Shown here: positions 1-6,503 of the stretch, piece by piece | Position numbering within the stretch: the stretch's first letter is position 1 | Layout: every line of letters begins with the position of its first letter | Source: Candidatus Avelusimicrobium alvi | GTDB lineage: Bacteria > Elusimicrobiota > Elusimicrobia > Elusimicrobiales > Elusimicrobiaceae | Assembly: GCA_002329395.1 (NCBI GenBank) | Contig: DCTQ01000072.1 | Location: 1-12,561, forward strand | Length of the DNA: 12,561 bases | Direction: 5' to 3' | The notes under the pieces: generated by a model | Seen by the model: only the letters and a program-made list of their open reading frames with translations | The model's database searches: none | Told to the model about the DNA's origin: nothing | Program-made: the position numbers and the translations under genes

Positions 1-1749
1 ATCGGCACGGCGTACCGCACCACCAAAGGCGCGATGATGGTATTGCCCAAAGCCATTAAAGCCGCTTCCACGGCCCAAAAAGGCCACCGGACCCTGGCAT
101 TTACCGTAAATATCCAAAAAGGCGTACGCTACGCCAATACGATGCATAAACTGAATAAAGCGGGCGTAACCGTATTGGCCGAAACCACCGGCACCCGGAT
201 GGTTACCCGCCCCGTGGCCGCACAGCCGGCTGCGGCGGGCACCAAACTGCTGCCCGGAGCCGCGGGCAAACCCGGTAAAGTGGCCATGGAAACGGTGGAA
301 GAAACCTTCACCCAAACCAAGCCTATCCGCTCTATGTCCGGGCTTAGAAACCCGAATTTAACCAACTTGACGTTCAGCCAGCCGCTGCCCGGGTTCACCA
401 CCCAGCTGGGCACGGTAAATCCCGCCGCCAGAGAAATGCTCAAAGGCGGTATCCGCAATTACGACCAGTGGAGAAGACTCAGCCGCAGCTTAATCGGTGC
501 GGACGGAAAGTCTTTCCAGCTGGCCAACCTTACCGGGGCGGAAATCAGCGCGCTTAGAACCGAAGCCCAGCTGATGATGGCCACCCGCCAAGCCGCCCAA
601 GACGGCGCGTTTGACCTGTGGCTCCCGCTTGCCCCCAAAGGCTCGCCGATTAACGCCGCGGGAGAGTGGTACAATATGCGCTTTGGTGTTCCGCAGAATA
701 TGACGCTGGCTCCGTCGGCCGAAGGGCTGGTGGGCGCCATTTCGGAAAGAATCCCCCTGAGCGCGCATAGCATCGGCAAAGGCAGCTACCTCAATCTGCC
801 CACCAATCCGATGGACTTTTCCACCACGCTGGGCTTGCCCAGCATGCAGAGCATGCAGGAGTGGATTCCTTCGCTGACCAAACATTTAATGGAAACCAAG
901 CAGTTCTCCGTATTGGGCGAATATGCGCTTAAAAATACGCGCTTCTGGTCCGGATTTAACCAGAACCTTAAATTCTTCGGTGCCTGGGCGGGGCTGGATA
1001 TGGCCACCTATCCTTTTATGCAAAAATGGATTATAGACACCGCCACCGCCGACCAGAACGCGGAAATGAAAAAGCACGGAGACGCGTTTGACCCGGCAAA
1101 ACTGGCAGAAGACCAGGCCGCGCAGGAAGAGCAGGAGCGCGAAATCATCGCGGCGGGAGGCACCGTCAACAATGCCCAGCTGAGCACCTACAACGACGTG
1201 GTTTCCACGCAAAATACCTCCTCCGAGGGCGCGTTAGTCGTGTTCCCGATTCTGGCCGGCCGCCACAGCCTGGGCAACTTGTCCTTCGTATCCGACCAGG
1301 ACAAGGCCGCCTTTGATATCTTTGCCCGGCGCATCCAGCTCAACCGCGCCATGCGTGAACAGGCCAAAGTGCGCAAAATAAAATACGAAGAAATGAAAAA
1401 ACAGGCGGCGGAACAGCTGCGCACCATGTTTAAAGAACAAATCGCCGCGGACAAGACGATGTACGAGGAATACTTCTTCGCCGTCGGCGGCCCGGCGGCT
1501 AAAGCCAGAATCACGGCTCTGTTTAACGCTTACGAGGCCAAAGTGATGGCCGTGCTGGACGCTTCCGACTCGCCTGACGACCAGTACGAAAAAATAACCC
1601 AGGCGCAGCAGGAAATTGAACAGGCCCTGCAAAAAGAAATTGACGAAGCCAACCGGATGCAGGAACTGCTGATGGAACAGCAGCAGCAAACCATATCCGA
1701 GGAAGAATACAACCCCTGGGAAGGCTTCAACGCCGAAGAAGCATATTAA
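1..1749 (+). CDS. C-terminal part of a large protein of unknown function (5' end outside window)
   Basis: The reading frame is open from the first base of the window to a TAA at 1747-1749. The first in-frame ATG (34) has no convincing ribosome binding site ahead of it, so the gene most likely starts upstream; 582 residues are visible. I do not recognise the family. Seen in the protein: a basic, Ala/Thr-rich start, a middle part rich in Leu, Pro, Met and aromatic residues, and a C-terminal third (from about base 1060) rich in Glu, Gln, Lys and Ala that should be helical and partly coiled coil. It ends in a Gln run followed by an acidic tail (EEEYNPWEGFNAEEAY). There is no cysteine in the visible part and no clear transmembrane helix. 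The absence of cysteine would fit an exported or surface-associated protein, but no signal peptide can be judged without the N-terminus. A strong terminator follows directly. Coding status is nearly certain; function is unknown. Confidence 0.85.
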   Translation: MGTAYRTTKGAMMVLPKAIKAASTAQKGHRTLAFTVNIQKGVRYANTMHKLNKAGVTVLAETTGTRMVTRPVAAQPAAAGTKLLPGAAGKPGKVAMETVEETFTQTKPIRSMSGLRNPNLTNLTFSQPLPGFTTQLGTVNPAAREMLKGGIRNYDQWRRLSRSLIGADGKSFQLANLTGAEISALRTEAQLMMATRQAAQDGAFDLWLPLAPKGSPINAAGEWYNMRFGVPQNMTLAPSAEGLVGAISERIPLSAHSIGKGSYLNLPTNPMDFSTTLGLPSMQSMQEWIPSLTKHLMETKQFSVLGEYALKNTRFWSGFNQNLKFFGAWAGLDMATYPFMQKWIIDTATADQNAEMKKHGDAFDPAKLAEDQAAQEEQEREIIAAGGTVNNAQLSTYNDVVSTQNTSSEGALVVFPILAGRHSLGNLSFVSDQDKAAFDIFARRIQLNRAMREQAKVRKIKYEEMKKQAAEQLRTMFKEQIAADKTMYEEYFFAVGGPAAKARITALFNAYEAKVMAVLDASDSPDDQYEKITQAQQEIEQALQKEIDEANRMQELLMEQQQQTISEEEYNPWEGFNAEEAY

Positions 1750-1755
1750 TATGTA

Positions 1756-1783
1756 AAGGGTTCCCCCGGCGGGAACCCTTTTT
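1756..1783 (+). terminator. Rho-independent terminator of the first gene
   Basis: A perfect 10-bp stem (AAGGGTTCCC / GGGAACCCTT) with a 5-base loop (CCGGC) starts 6 bases after the TAA stop and runs into TTTTT. It ends plus-strand transcription before the convergent nfnA gene. Confidence 0.9.
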
Positions 1784-1792
1784 ATCGCTTAC

Positions 1793-1826
1793 AAAAAACG
1801 CCCCCCGGCTAAGCCGGGGGCGTTTT
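1793..1826 (-). terminator. Rho-independent terminator of the nfnB-nfnA operon
   Basis: A GC-rich hairpin (left arm CGCCCCCCGGC, right arm GCCGGGGGCG, one bulged C, TAA loop) is flanked by six A on the left and four T on the right. Read on the minus strand it ends in a run of six T, 18 bases beyond the nfnA stop codon. The TTTT on the other side could also let it act as a back-up terminator for plus-strand transcripts. Confidence 0.88.
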
Positions 1827-1843
1827 ATACTGCTCAAATCCGC

Positions 1844-2698
1844 TTAGTGCAGGCCGCACTTGCAGACGTGGTCTTTCTCGTAGAGGTGCAGGCTTTCCGC
1901 TTCCTGCGGGCGGTACTCGCTGGTGCGGCGGATAAGCTCGTCAAAATCAATGGTTTTAGACGGAAACATCGGCCCTTCCACGCACGCGAAACGCACTTTT
2001 CCGTCCACCGTTACGCGGCAGCAGCCGCACATGCCGGTGCCGTCTAACATAATGGGGTTTAAGCTGGCGTAAGGTTCCATGCCCAGCTTGTCCATCAGGC
2101 GCGAGGTAAACTTCATCATCGGAATCGGCCCGATGATAAAACCCGCGTTGATTTTTTCGCCTTCGTCGTGCAATTTTTGCAAAGCGTCCGTTACCATGCC
2201 TTTCATGCCGAAGCTGCCGTCGTCGGTGGTGCTGACGGTTTTGTCGCACAGGGCGGACATTTCCGGCTCCAGAATAAGCAAATCTTTGGTGCGCGCCCCC
2301 AGCACGGCAATCACGCGGTTGCCGGCTTCTTTCATCGCGCGCGCAATCGGATACACTTCGGCAATGCCTACGCCGCCGCCCACCACGGCCACGGTGCCGT
2401 AGTTTTTAACGTCCACGGGCGTACCCAGCGGGCCGGCTACGTTTAAAAATTTCTCCCCCTGTTTAAACGAATTAAACATAGAGGTGGATTTGCCGATGGC
2501 CTGGATAATGACCGTAATGGTGCCCTTTTCTTTATCCCAATCCACCAGCGTAACGGGAATGCGCTCGCCGCCTTCGCGCCCGCGCAGAATAACAAACTGT
2601 CCGGCTTTGGCGGACTGGGCGATAAGCGGTTTATAGACGACAAATTTCACGACCACATCGCTTAAATTTTCTTTTACTAAAATGGTATTTTCTTCCAT
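1844..2698 (-). CDS. nfnA: NfnA-type FAD/NAD-binding [2Fe-2S] subunit of NADH-dependent ferredoxin:NADP+ oxidoreductase (SudB-like)
   Basis: Small subunit of the cytosolic electron-bifurcating transhydrogenase that couples NADPH oxidation to reduction of ferredoxin and NAD+ (or the reverse). The 284 residues match the dihydroorotate-dehydrogenase electron-transfer-subunit (PyrK-like) fold. An FAD-binding barrel has GQFVILR (33-39) and RIPVTLVDWD (46-55). A nucleotide-binding domain has GGGVGIAE (107-114). The [2Fe-2S] site is in DGTGMCGCC (219-227) with a last Cys at 239 (FACVEGP). In characterised NfnA the cluster has an unusual Asp ligand, and D219 fits this; C226 is an extra cysteine. The tail ends in CKCGLH, an additional Cys-rich end. 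It starts two bases after the nfnB stop codon, with a G-rich Shine-Dalgarno inside the end of nfnB, so the two are co-translated. The family also contains sulfide dehydrogenase subunits; the nfnB partner favours Nfn, but sequence alone cannot exclude a sulfide or polysulfide role. Confidence 0.9.
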   Translation of the reverse strand: MEENTILVKENLSDVVVKFVVYKPLIAQSAKAGQFVILRGREGGERIPVTLVDWDKEKGTITVIIQAIGKSTSMFNSFKQGEKFLNVAGPLGTPVDVKNYGTVAVVGGGVGIAEVYPIARAMKEAGNRVIAVLGARTKDLLILEPEMSALCDKTVSTTDDGSFGMKGMVTDALQKLHDEGEKINAGFIIGPIPMMKFTSRLMDKLGMEPYASLNPIMLDGTGMCGCCRVTVDGKVRFACVEGPMFPSKTIDFDELIRRTSEYRPQEAESLHLYEKDHVCKCGLH

Positions 2699-2700
2699 AC

Positions 2701-4092
2701 TTATTTGTCCCCCTTGAGGTAAGCGTTAATGCGCCCGGCGGCTTCAATGCCGTCCTTCATCGCGAGCAGCACCGTCGCGCCGCCGCGGATGATATCCCCT
2801 CCGGCGTAAACGCCCGGCATAGAGGTTTTGCCCGCTTCGTCCAGCTCCAATACGCCGCGCTCGGTGGTTTTGAGCTCCGGCGTGGTTTTGGCGATAATGG
2901 GGTTGGGCTTCTGGCCGATGGCCACGATAATGGTGTCCACGGGCATTACAAATTCCGACCCCGGGATTTCCACGGGTCTTCGGCGGCCCCGTTCGTCCGG
3001 CGCGCCCAGCTCGTTGCGGGTGCATTTTAAGCCGGATACACGCCCTTTTTCGTCCGCCATAATTTCTTTAGGCGTAACGAGGTATTCAAACTGCACGCCT
3101 TCTTCTTTGGCGTGTTCCACTTCCGCGGCGCGGGCGGGCATTTCGGCCGCGCTTCTGCGGTAAGCGATGGTCACCGTGTCCGGCCCCAGGCGCATGGCGC
3201 AGCGGGCCGCGTCCATCGCGCTGTTGCCGCCGCCCAGCACGGCTACGCGTCTGCCCACCTGAATGGGCGTATCCGTCGCCGGGAACTTATAGGCCTGCAT
3301 CAGGTTTACGCGGGTTAAAAATTCATTGGCGCTGTAAACGCCCACGGCGTTTTCGCCGGGGATGCCCGTCATCGTCGGCAAACCGGCTCCGCTTCCGACG
3401 TATACCGCGTCAAACTCTTTCAGCAAATCTCCAATTTTTTCCGTCGCGCCCACCAGTACGTCGGTTACGAATTTAACGCCCATGGCTTTGACGGTTTCAA
3501 TCTCGTGGTCAATCACTTCGCGCGGCAGGCGGAACGACGGAATCCCGTAACGCAGTACGCCGCCGAACGCGTGCAGGGCTTCAAAAACGGTCACTTCGTG
3601 GCCGGCGCGGGCCAGCTCGGCCGCCGCCGCGATGGACGAAGGACCCGAACCGATGCACGCCACTTTTTTGCCCGTGGGCGCAGCCGTCTGCGGCGCTTTT
3701 AACAGGCCTTCTTTGCGCGCGGTATCGGCCACATAGCGCTCCAGCATACCCACGTTAACCGAGCCGAAACGGTCTTTCAAAATGCAGTTGCCTTCGCAAT
3801 GTTTTTCCTGCGGGCAGACGCGGCCGCAAATGGCGGGAAGCAGGCTGGTTTCCATAATTTTGCTGGCGGCGTCGCCTACTTTGCCGTCTTTCAACAGCGC
3901 GATAAACGCCGGGATTTGCACTCCCACCGGGCAGTTGGCCTGGCAGCGGGCGTTTTTGCAGTTTAAGCAGCGGTCGGCTTCGGCCAATGCTTCTTCTTTG
4001 GTAAAAATCTGGGCCACTTCATCAAAGTTGCGCTTGCGCGTTTCGGGGACCTGCTGTTTCCCGTTTTGGCGGGGTGCGGACGGATTTGGCAT
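2701..4092 (-). CDS. nfnB: NfnB-type NADPH-binding FAD/[4Fe-4S] subunit (GltD/SudA-like)
   Basis: Large subunit of the Nfn transhydrogenase, where NADPH is oxidised at an FAD and electrons are split toward ferredoxin and, through NfnA, NAD+. From the chosen start the protein has 463 residues. Eight cysteines for two [4Fe-4S] clusters lie at 42, 45, 50, 54 (CLNCKNARCQANC) and 89, 93, 99, 103. The FAD Rossmann motif is GSGPSSIAAAAELARAG (148-164), the NADPH motif GGGNSAMDAAR (287-297), and the closing FAD motif AGGDIIRGGATV (430-441). SANEFLTRVNLMQAYKF (254-270) is typical of NfnB rather than of the glutamate synthase small subunit, and no gltB is present. I chose the ATG at 4092 because AGAGGTGA (4104-4097) is well placed before it; an in-frame ATG at 4125 lies upstream of that ribosome binding site and would put it inside the coding region. 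It is the first gene of a two-gene operon. Confidence 0.92.
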   Translation of the reverse strand: MPNPSAPRQNGKQQVPETRKRNFDEVAQIFTKEEALAEADRCLNCKNARCQANCPVGVQIPAFIALLKDGKVGDAASKIMETSLLPAICGRVCPQEKHCEGNCILKDRFGSVNVGMLERYVADTARKEGLLKAPQTAAPTGKKVACIGSGPSSIAAAAELARAGHEVTVFEALHAFGGVLRYGIPSFRLPREVIDHEIETVKAMGVKFVTDVLVGATEKIGDLLKEFDAVYVGSGAGLPTMTGIPGENAVGVYSANEFLTRVNLMQAYKFPATDTPIQVGRRVAVLGGGNSAMDAARCAMRLGPDTVTIAYRRSAAEMPARAAEVEHAKEEGVQFEYLVTPKEIMADEKGRVSGLKCTRNELGAPDERGRRRPVEIPGSEFVMPVDTIIVAIGQKPNPIIAKTTPELKTTERGVLELDEAGKTSMPGVYAGGDIIRGGATVLLAMKDGIEAAGRINAYLKGDK

Positions 4093-4096
4093 ATAA

Positions 4097-4104
4097 TCAC
4101 CTCT
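4097..4104 (-). promoter_or_regulatory. Ribosome binding site that decides the nfnB start
   Basis: The minus strand reads AGAGGTGA followed by TTAT and the ATG at 4092. This is a strong Shine-Dalgarno at normal distance and supports 4092 over the upstream in-frame ATG at 4125. Confidence 0.75.
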
Positions 4105-4183
4105 AACTAGTTCAAAATAAACCAAGCAAAAAAAGCGTTTTACCGCTATACTATCTGATAGGAGCGGATGTTCCTAGTATTTG

Positions 4184-4195
4184 TTGTACAATATA
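4184..4195 (+). promoter_or_regulatory. Candidate promoter -10 element / motif ahead of the YtxH-like gene
   Basis: TTGTACAATATA contains GTACAAT, one base off a GTATAAT -10 box, and the 8-base palindrome TTGTACAA. The same 12-mer stands ahead of the POT transporter at 11095-11106. If TACAAT (4187-4192) is the -10, transcription would start near 4199, about 33 bases before the ATG. No good -35 is visible; an alternative reading is TTGTTG (4181) with TATAGC (4204), spacer 17. Confidence 0.4.
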
Positions 4196-4231
4196 TATAA
4201 CATTATAGCAAAGCAAAAGGAGGGGGAGATT

Positions 4232-4582
4232 ATGTGCCATAAATGTGAATGTGCCGGAAAAGGCTTGGCCGCGTTCTTGTTGGGAGCGGTGGTAGGCGCG
4301 GCGGCGGGCGTGTTGTTTGCGCCGGCCAAAGGCGAAACCACCCGCCGCAAAATCAAACGCTGGGCCGATGACGAGTACGAAGATAAAAAAGAATACATCA
4401 TGGAGCACGCGGGCGAACTGAAAGACAAAATCAAAGAACACGCTTCCGACCTGCGCCATAAACTGGCCGAGCACGCAAGCGACGCGCGCGAACGCCTGGA
4501 AGAAGGCAAAGAAAAAGCGGTGAAAGAATTTAACCGCCGCAAAGAAGAAATTGCCTCCAGACTTAAAAAAGACGAAGAATAA
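4232..4582 (+). CDS. YtxH-like small membrane-anchored protein with 11-residue repeats
   Basis: A 116-residue protein with the YtxH-domain layout: a Gly/Ala-rich transmembrane helix (about 11-30, GLAAFLLGAVVGAAAGVLFA) followed by APAKGETTRRKIK and a long charged helix. YtxH proteins are widespread, often stress-linked membrane proteins without a defined activity. Two things are unusual. The N-terminus has CHKCEC (2-7) just ahead of the membrane helix. Residues 58-101 form four tandem 11-residue units (EHAGELKDKIK, EHASDLRHKLA, EHASDARERLE, EGKEKAVKEFN), an amphipathic undecad helix recalling LEA or apolipoprotein repeats, which could lie along a membrane. I chose the ATG at 4232 because AAGGAGGGGGAG (4217-4228) directly precedes it; an in-frame ATG at 4181 has no such site and would place the ribosome binding site inside the gene. 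It is transcribed alone, divergent from nfnB and closed by a terminator. The family call is good; the role is unknown. Confidence 0.85.
   Translation: MCHKCECAGKGLAAFLLGAVVGAAAGVLFAPAKGETTRRKIKRWADDEYEDKKEYIMEHAGELKDKIKEHASDLRHKLAEHASDARERLEEGKEKAVKEFNRRKEEIASRLKKDEE
4403..4534 (+). repeat. Four tandem 33-bp units encoding 11-residue repeats
   Basis: Each unit encodes an 11-residue segment. The first three begin Glu-His-Ala and the fourth Glu-Gly-Lys, and all continue with alternating charged and hydrophobic residues. Similarity is clear in the protein and weaker in the DNA, so the repeats are old or under protein-level selection rather than a recent duplication. Confidence 0.7.
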
Positions 4583-4596
4583 ATTTCTCCGTTATT

Positions 4597-4634
4597 AAAA
4601 ACCGCCCCGGGCCTCGGCCCGGAGCGGTTTTTTT
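4597..4634. terminator. Bidirectional terminator between the YtxH-like gene and the GH3-like gene
   Basis: A hairpin with arms AAAACCGC-C-CCGGGCC and GGCCCGG-A-GCGGTTTT (one C-A mismatch) has an A-run on its left (4597-4601) and seven T on its right (4628-4634). It can end the plus-strand YtxH-like transcript and the minus-strand ndk operon, whose last stop codon is at 4655-4657. Confidence 0.88.
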
Positions 4635-4654
4635 ACGTCGGCAGTTATACATCA

Positions 4655-5602
4655 TTATTTTTTAAAGCAGGATTCCGCCATAGAAAACGCGTCCCGGATG
4701 TCCATCGGCTCGGGCCCCACGGCCACTTTGCTGATAAACATTTCGTGGTTGGAAACCGCGTGGATAATCTCGTCCAGCAGGAAACCTTTGTCGGCCTCGC
4801 GCTCCACCGCGTCCACCACGGACGCCGCGTCTTTGGGCGCCAAAATATTTTCCACGCCGGAGTGCAGCATTTTAACGGCGCTGGCGTCTTCGTAGCGCAC
4901 GCGCCCTTTAAACAGCGGGAAACTCACCACGCAGCCTTTGTAGTTCAGGCGTTTTTTAAGAAGCCCCTTAATCATTTTATCCGACAGCATGGCCTGGTTG
5001 TCGTTGTCTATATTCGGGAAAATCATATCGGAAGGCATAATGGCGTCCGCCCGGCGGAAAATATGTTTGTACGGCACAAATTCCGCGTCTTCCATCTGCG
5101 CAAGCGTTTTGAGCACGCCCGACACGCCGGGAAAATACTTAATGCAGTTCAGCGCGCCGCCGTTGGATAATCCGGCGATAAAATCCCCCGCCAAATGCGT
5201 AACGGACAGCGGCACATCCCCAAACGCCGGGGCCGCGTATCCCAAATCCACCACCGGGGCGAGCACCCAGTCCAGCCCCATGCTGCGCGCCATGCGCGCA
5301 AGCAGATTGCCTTTGCGATAAGCGCCGTCCTGCGGCAGCGGACAGTTTTTTAAAGAACTGTTGGAAGGAAGGGCGGGCGCGTCGGTAACGATTTCGCTTA
5401 AATCTTCGTCAATATCGGCGCAGAAAAGCAGCCGGCCGTAGGGCGAGGCCTCGGTCATGCGCCGGGTAAAATCGCGCGTTTCTTCGGCGGTGCCGCCGTA
5501 GACGCAAAATCCGCCCACGCCGCGGCGCGCCAACTCCTGCGCTTCCTGCAGGCTGCTTTCTCCAAACCAAAAACCGGGAAAAACAATGCGAGCTGGTTTC
5601 AT
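4655..5602 (-). CDS. GH3 (NagZ-like) domain protein with degenerate active site
   Basis: A 315-residue protein that resembles the N-terminal (beta/alpha)8 domain of family 3 glycoside hydrolases, closest in layout to NagZ, the beta-N-acetylglucosaminidase of peptidoglycan recycling. Recognisable landmarks are GVGGFCVYGG (28-37), DWVLAPVVDL (111-120), KYFPG (155-159, usually KHFPG), AIMPSDMIFPNID (187-199, usually MPAHVIYPAID) and LSDKMIKGLLKKRLNYKG (206-223). The expected active site is missing: the nucleophile region SDDLxM reads SFPLFKG (227-233), the GHGDT..DSH loop with the catalytic Asp-His pair is replaced by GVSGVLKTLAQMED (159-172), and the iDqEGG motif reads DIDEDL (63-68). It is probably not a hydrolase and may bind a glycan or a partner. 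No signal peptide is seen. AGGAGG (5614-5609), 6 bases before the ATG, fixes the start. It is the last gene of the ndk operon, 31 bases after the previous stop codon. Confidence 0.8.
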   Translation of the reverse strand: MKPARIVFPGFWFGESSLQEAQELARRGVGGFCVYGGTAEETRDFTRRMTEASPYGRLLFCADIDEDLSEIVTDAPALPSNSSLKNCPLPQDGAYRKGNLLARMARSMGLDWVLAPVVDLGYAAPAFGDVPLSVTHLAGDFIAGLSNGGALNCIKYFPGVSGVLKTLAQMEDAEFVPYKHIFRRADAIMPSDMIFPNIDNDNQAMLSDKMIKGLLKKRLNYKGCVVSFPLFKGRVRYEDASAVKMLHSGVENILAPKDAASVVDAVEREADKGFLLDEIIHAVSNHEMFISKVAVGPEPMDIRDAFSMAESCFKK

Positions 5603-5633
5603 TGCAAGCCTCCTGGGAGCCCGTCACAAGCTC

Positions 5634-6503
5634 CTAGTCCGCCCCGAGTACCGAAGGCACAAGCGATTCTTCGGTGGAGGACGGGGCAATTAACAGTCCC
5701 TGCGTGTCGGTCGGCGCGTCCGGCAGAATAAGCGGAGCGTCGGGCAGCACTTCGGGTTTATGCGGCGTTTTGAGCCATTGAATCACCGCCGGGCGCAGAT
5801 ATTTGTCCAACATATCGTGCGAGGTTAAATCATACGCGGTCAGGAAAGTCACTTTCCCCTCCCCCGCGCTTAAAAAGGCCACGTTGCGGATAACGCTGGC
5901 TTCCAAAAAGCTTTTTTTGTCGGCAGCGCCGGCGGCGATGAGCACGTCGCCCTTGTACAGACGCATGGCCGGGATGGAAAGAACGTCGCGGTTATTGGTG
6001 GTGGGGCTGATAAGCGCCAGCGCCGATACGTCCGGCGAAAAGCTCATGCTTTTTGCGGCCACATTGGCCCCCAGGCCCGCGCCCAGCACAACGGTATCTT
6101 CGGCCGAAACGCCTTTTTTCCGCAAAAACGAAACGGCGGCGTCCACGTCGCGCGTCATTTTATTGTACTGGTTGTCCACGCCTTCTTTGGCAAACGTATA
6201 AGCCAGGCCCTGGCCGGTGCTTTGGCCGTGGCCGCGCAGGTCTACGGCCAGGTACCCGAAGCCTTCGCGCGCCAGGTCCGATTTAAAAGTGGAAAATTCT
6301 TCTTTGTTTTTGCCCAAATCGTGCAGCAAAACAACCGTTTTTTTCCCGGCGTCGGCGGGGAGGTAAAGCGCGGCGAGCGCCCACCCGTCCTGCGTGGAAA
6401 GCGAAACGGATTGTTCTTTCTGCACCGCGCCGGAAAGCGGCGTTAAACAGCACGCCAAAACAAAGCAAACCGGCGCGGCGGTTTTTAATAAACGGCCAAA
6501 CAT
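5634..6503 (-). CDS. Exported alpha/beta-hydrolase-fold protein lacking the nucleophile serine
   Basis: A 289-residue protein with an N-terminal export signal (RLLK, then hydrophobic 9-20, then PLSGA). Signal peptidase I could cut after A26; VLAC (15-18) could instead be a poor lipobox. The fold is shown by the oxyanion-loop motif HDLGKNK (61-67), VDLRGHGQS (87-95), and the later Asp (AGAADKKS, D195) and His (LTSHDML, H229) positions. The nucleophile elbow, normally GxSxG, reads GAGLG (141-145): a Gly codon (GGC, 6077-6075) stands where Ser is expected, a change reachable from AGC by one transition. The fold is intact, so this may be a non-catalytic binding protein rather than decay. The tail carries a doubled LPDAP in a Pro-rich stretch (253-264), perhaps a flexible linker. 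Its ATG follows the ndk TAA with no gap, which suggests translational coupling. Substrate or ligand is unknown. Confidence 0.82.
   Translation of the reverse strand: MFGRLLKTAAPVCFVLACCLTPLSGAVQKEQSVSLSTQDGWALAALYLPADAGKKTVVLLHDLGKNKEEFSTFKSDLAREGFGYLAVDLRGHGQSTGQGLAYTFAKEGVDNQYNKMTRDVDAAVSFLRKKGVSAEDTVVLGAGLGANVAAKSMSFSPDVSALALISPTTNNRDVLSIPAMRLYKGDVLIAAGAADKKSFLEASVIRNVAFLSAGEGKVTFLTAYDLTSHDMLDKYLRPAVIQWLKTPHKPEVLPDAPLILPDAPTDTQGLLIAPSSTEESLVPSVLGAD

Noticed and set aside
129..1730. Several long open frames on the minus strand opposite the first gene
   Set aside because: They overlap a well-formed coding frame, have no ribosome binding sites or recognisable motifs, and their composition is that expected from the antisense of a GC-biased gene.
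2701..4125. nfnB read as glutamate synthase small subunit, or with the start at 4125
   Set aside because: No gltB is nearby and an NfnA-type partner follows directly; the strong ribosome binding site lies between 4125 and 4092, so the later ATG is the start.
4151..4161. Inverted repeat CTATC-T-GATAG between nfnB and the YtxH-like gene
   Set aside because: Only 5-bp arms in an AT-rich intergenic stretch; expected by chance often enough that an operator call is not supported.
4745..5170. A 141-codon open frame on the plus strand opposite the GH3-like gene
   Set aside because: No family motif or ribosome binding site; the minus-strand frame has clear GH3 landmarks and a perfect AGGAGG.
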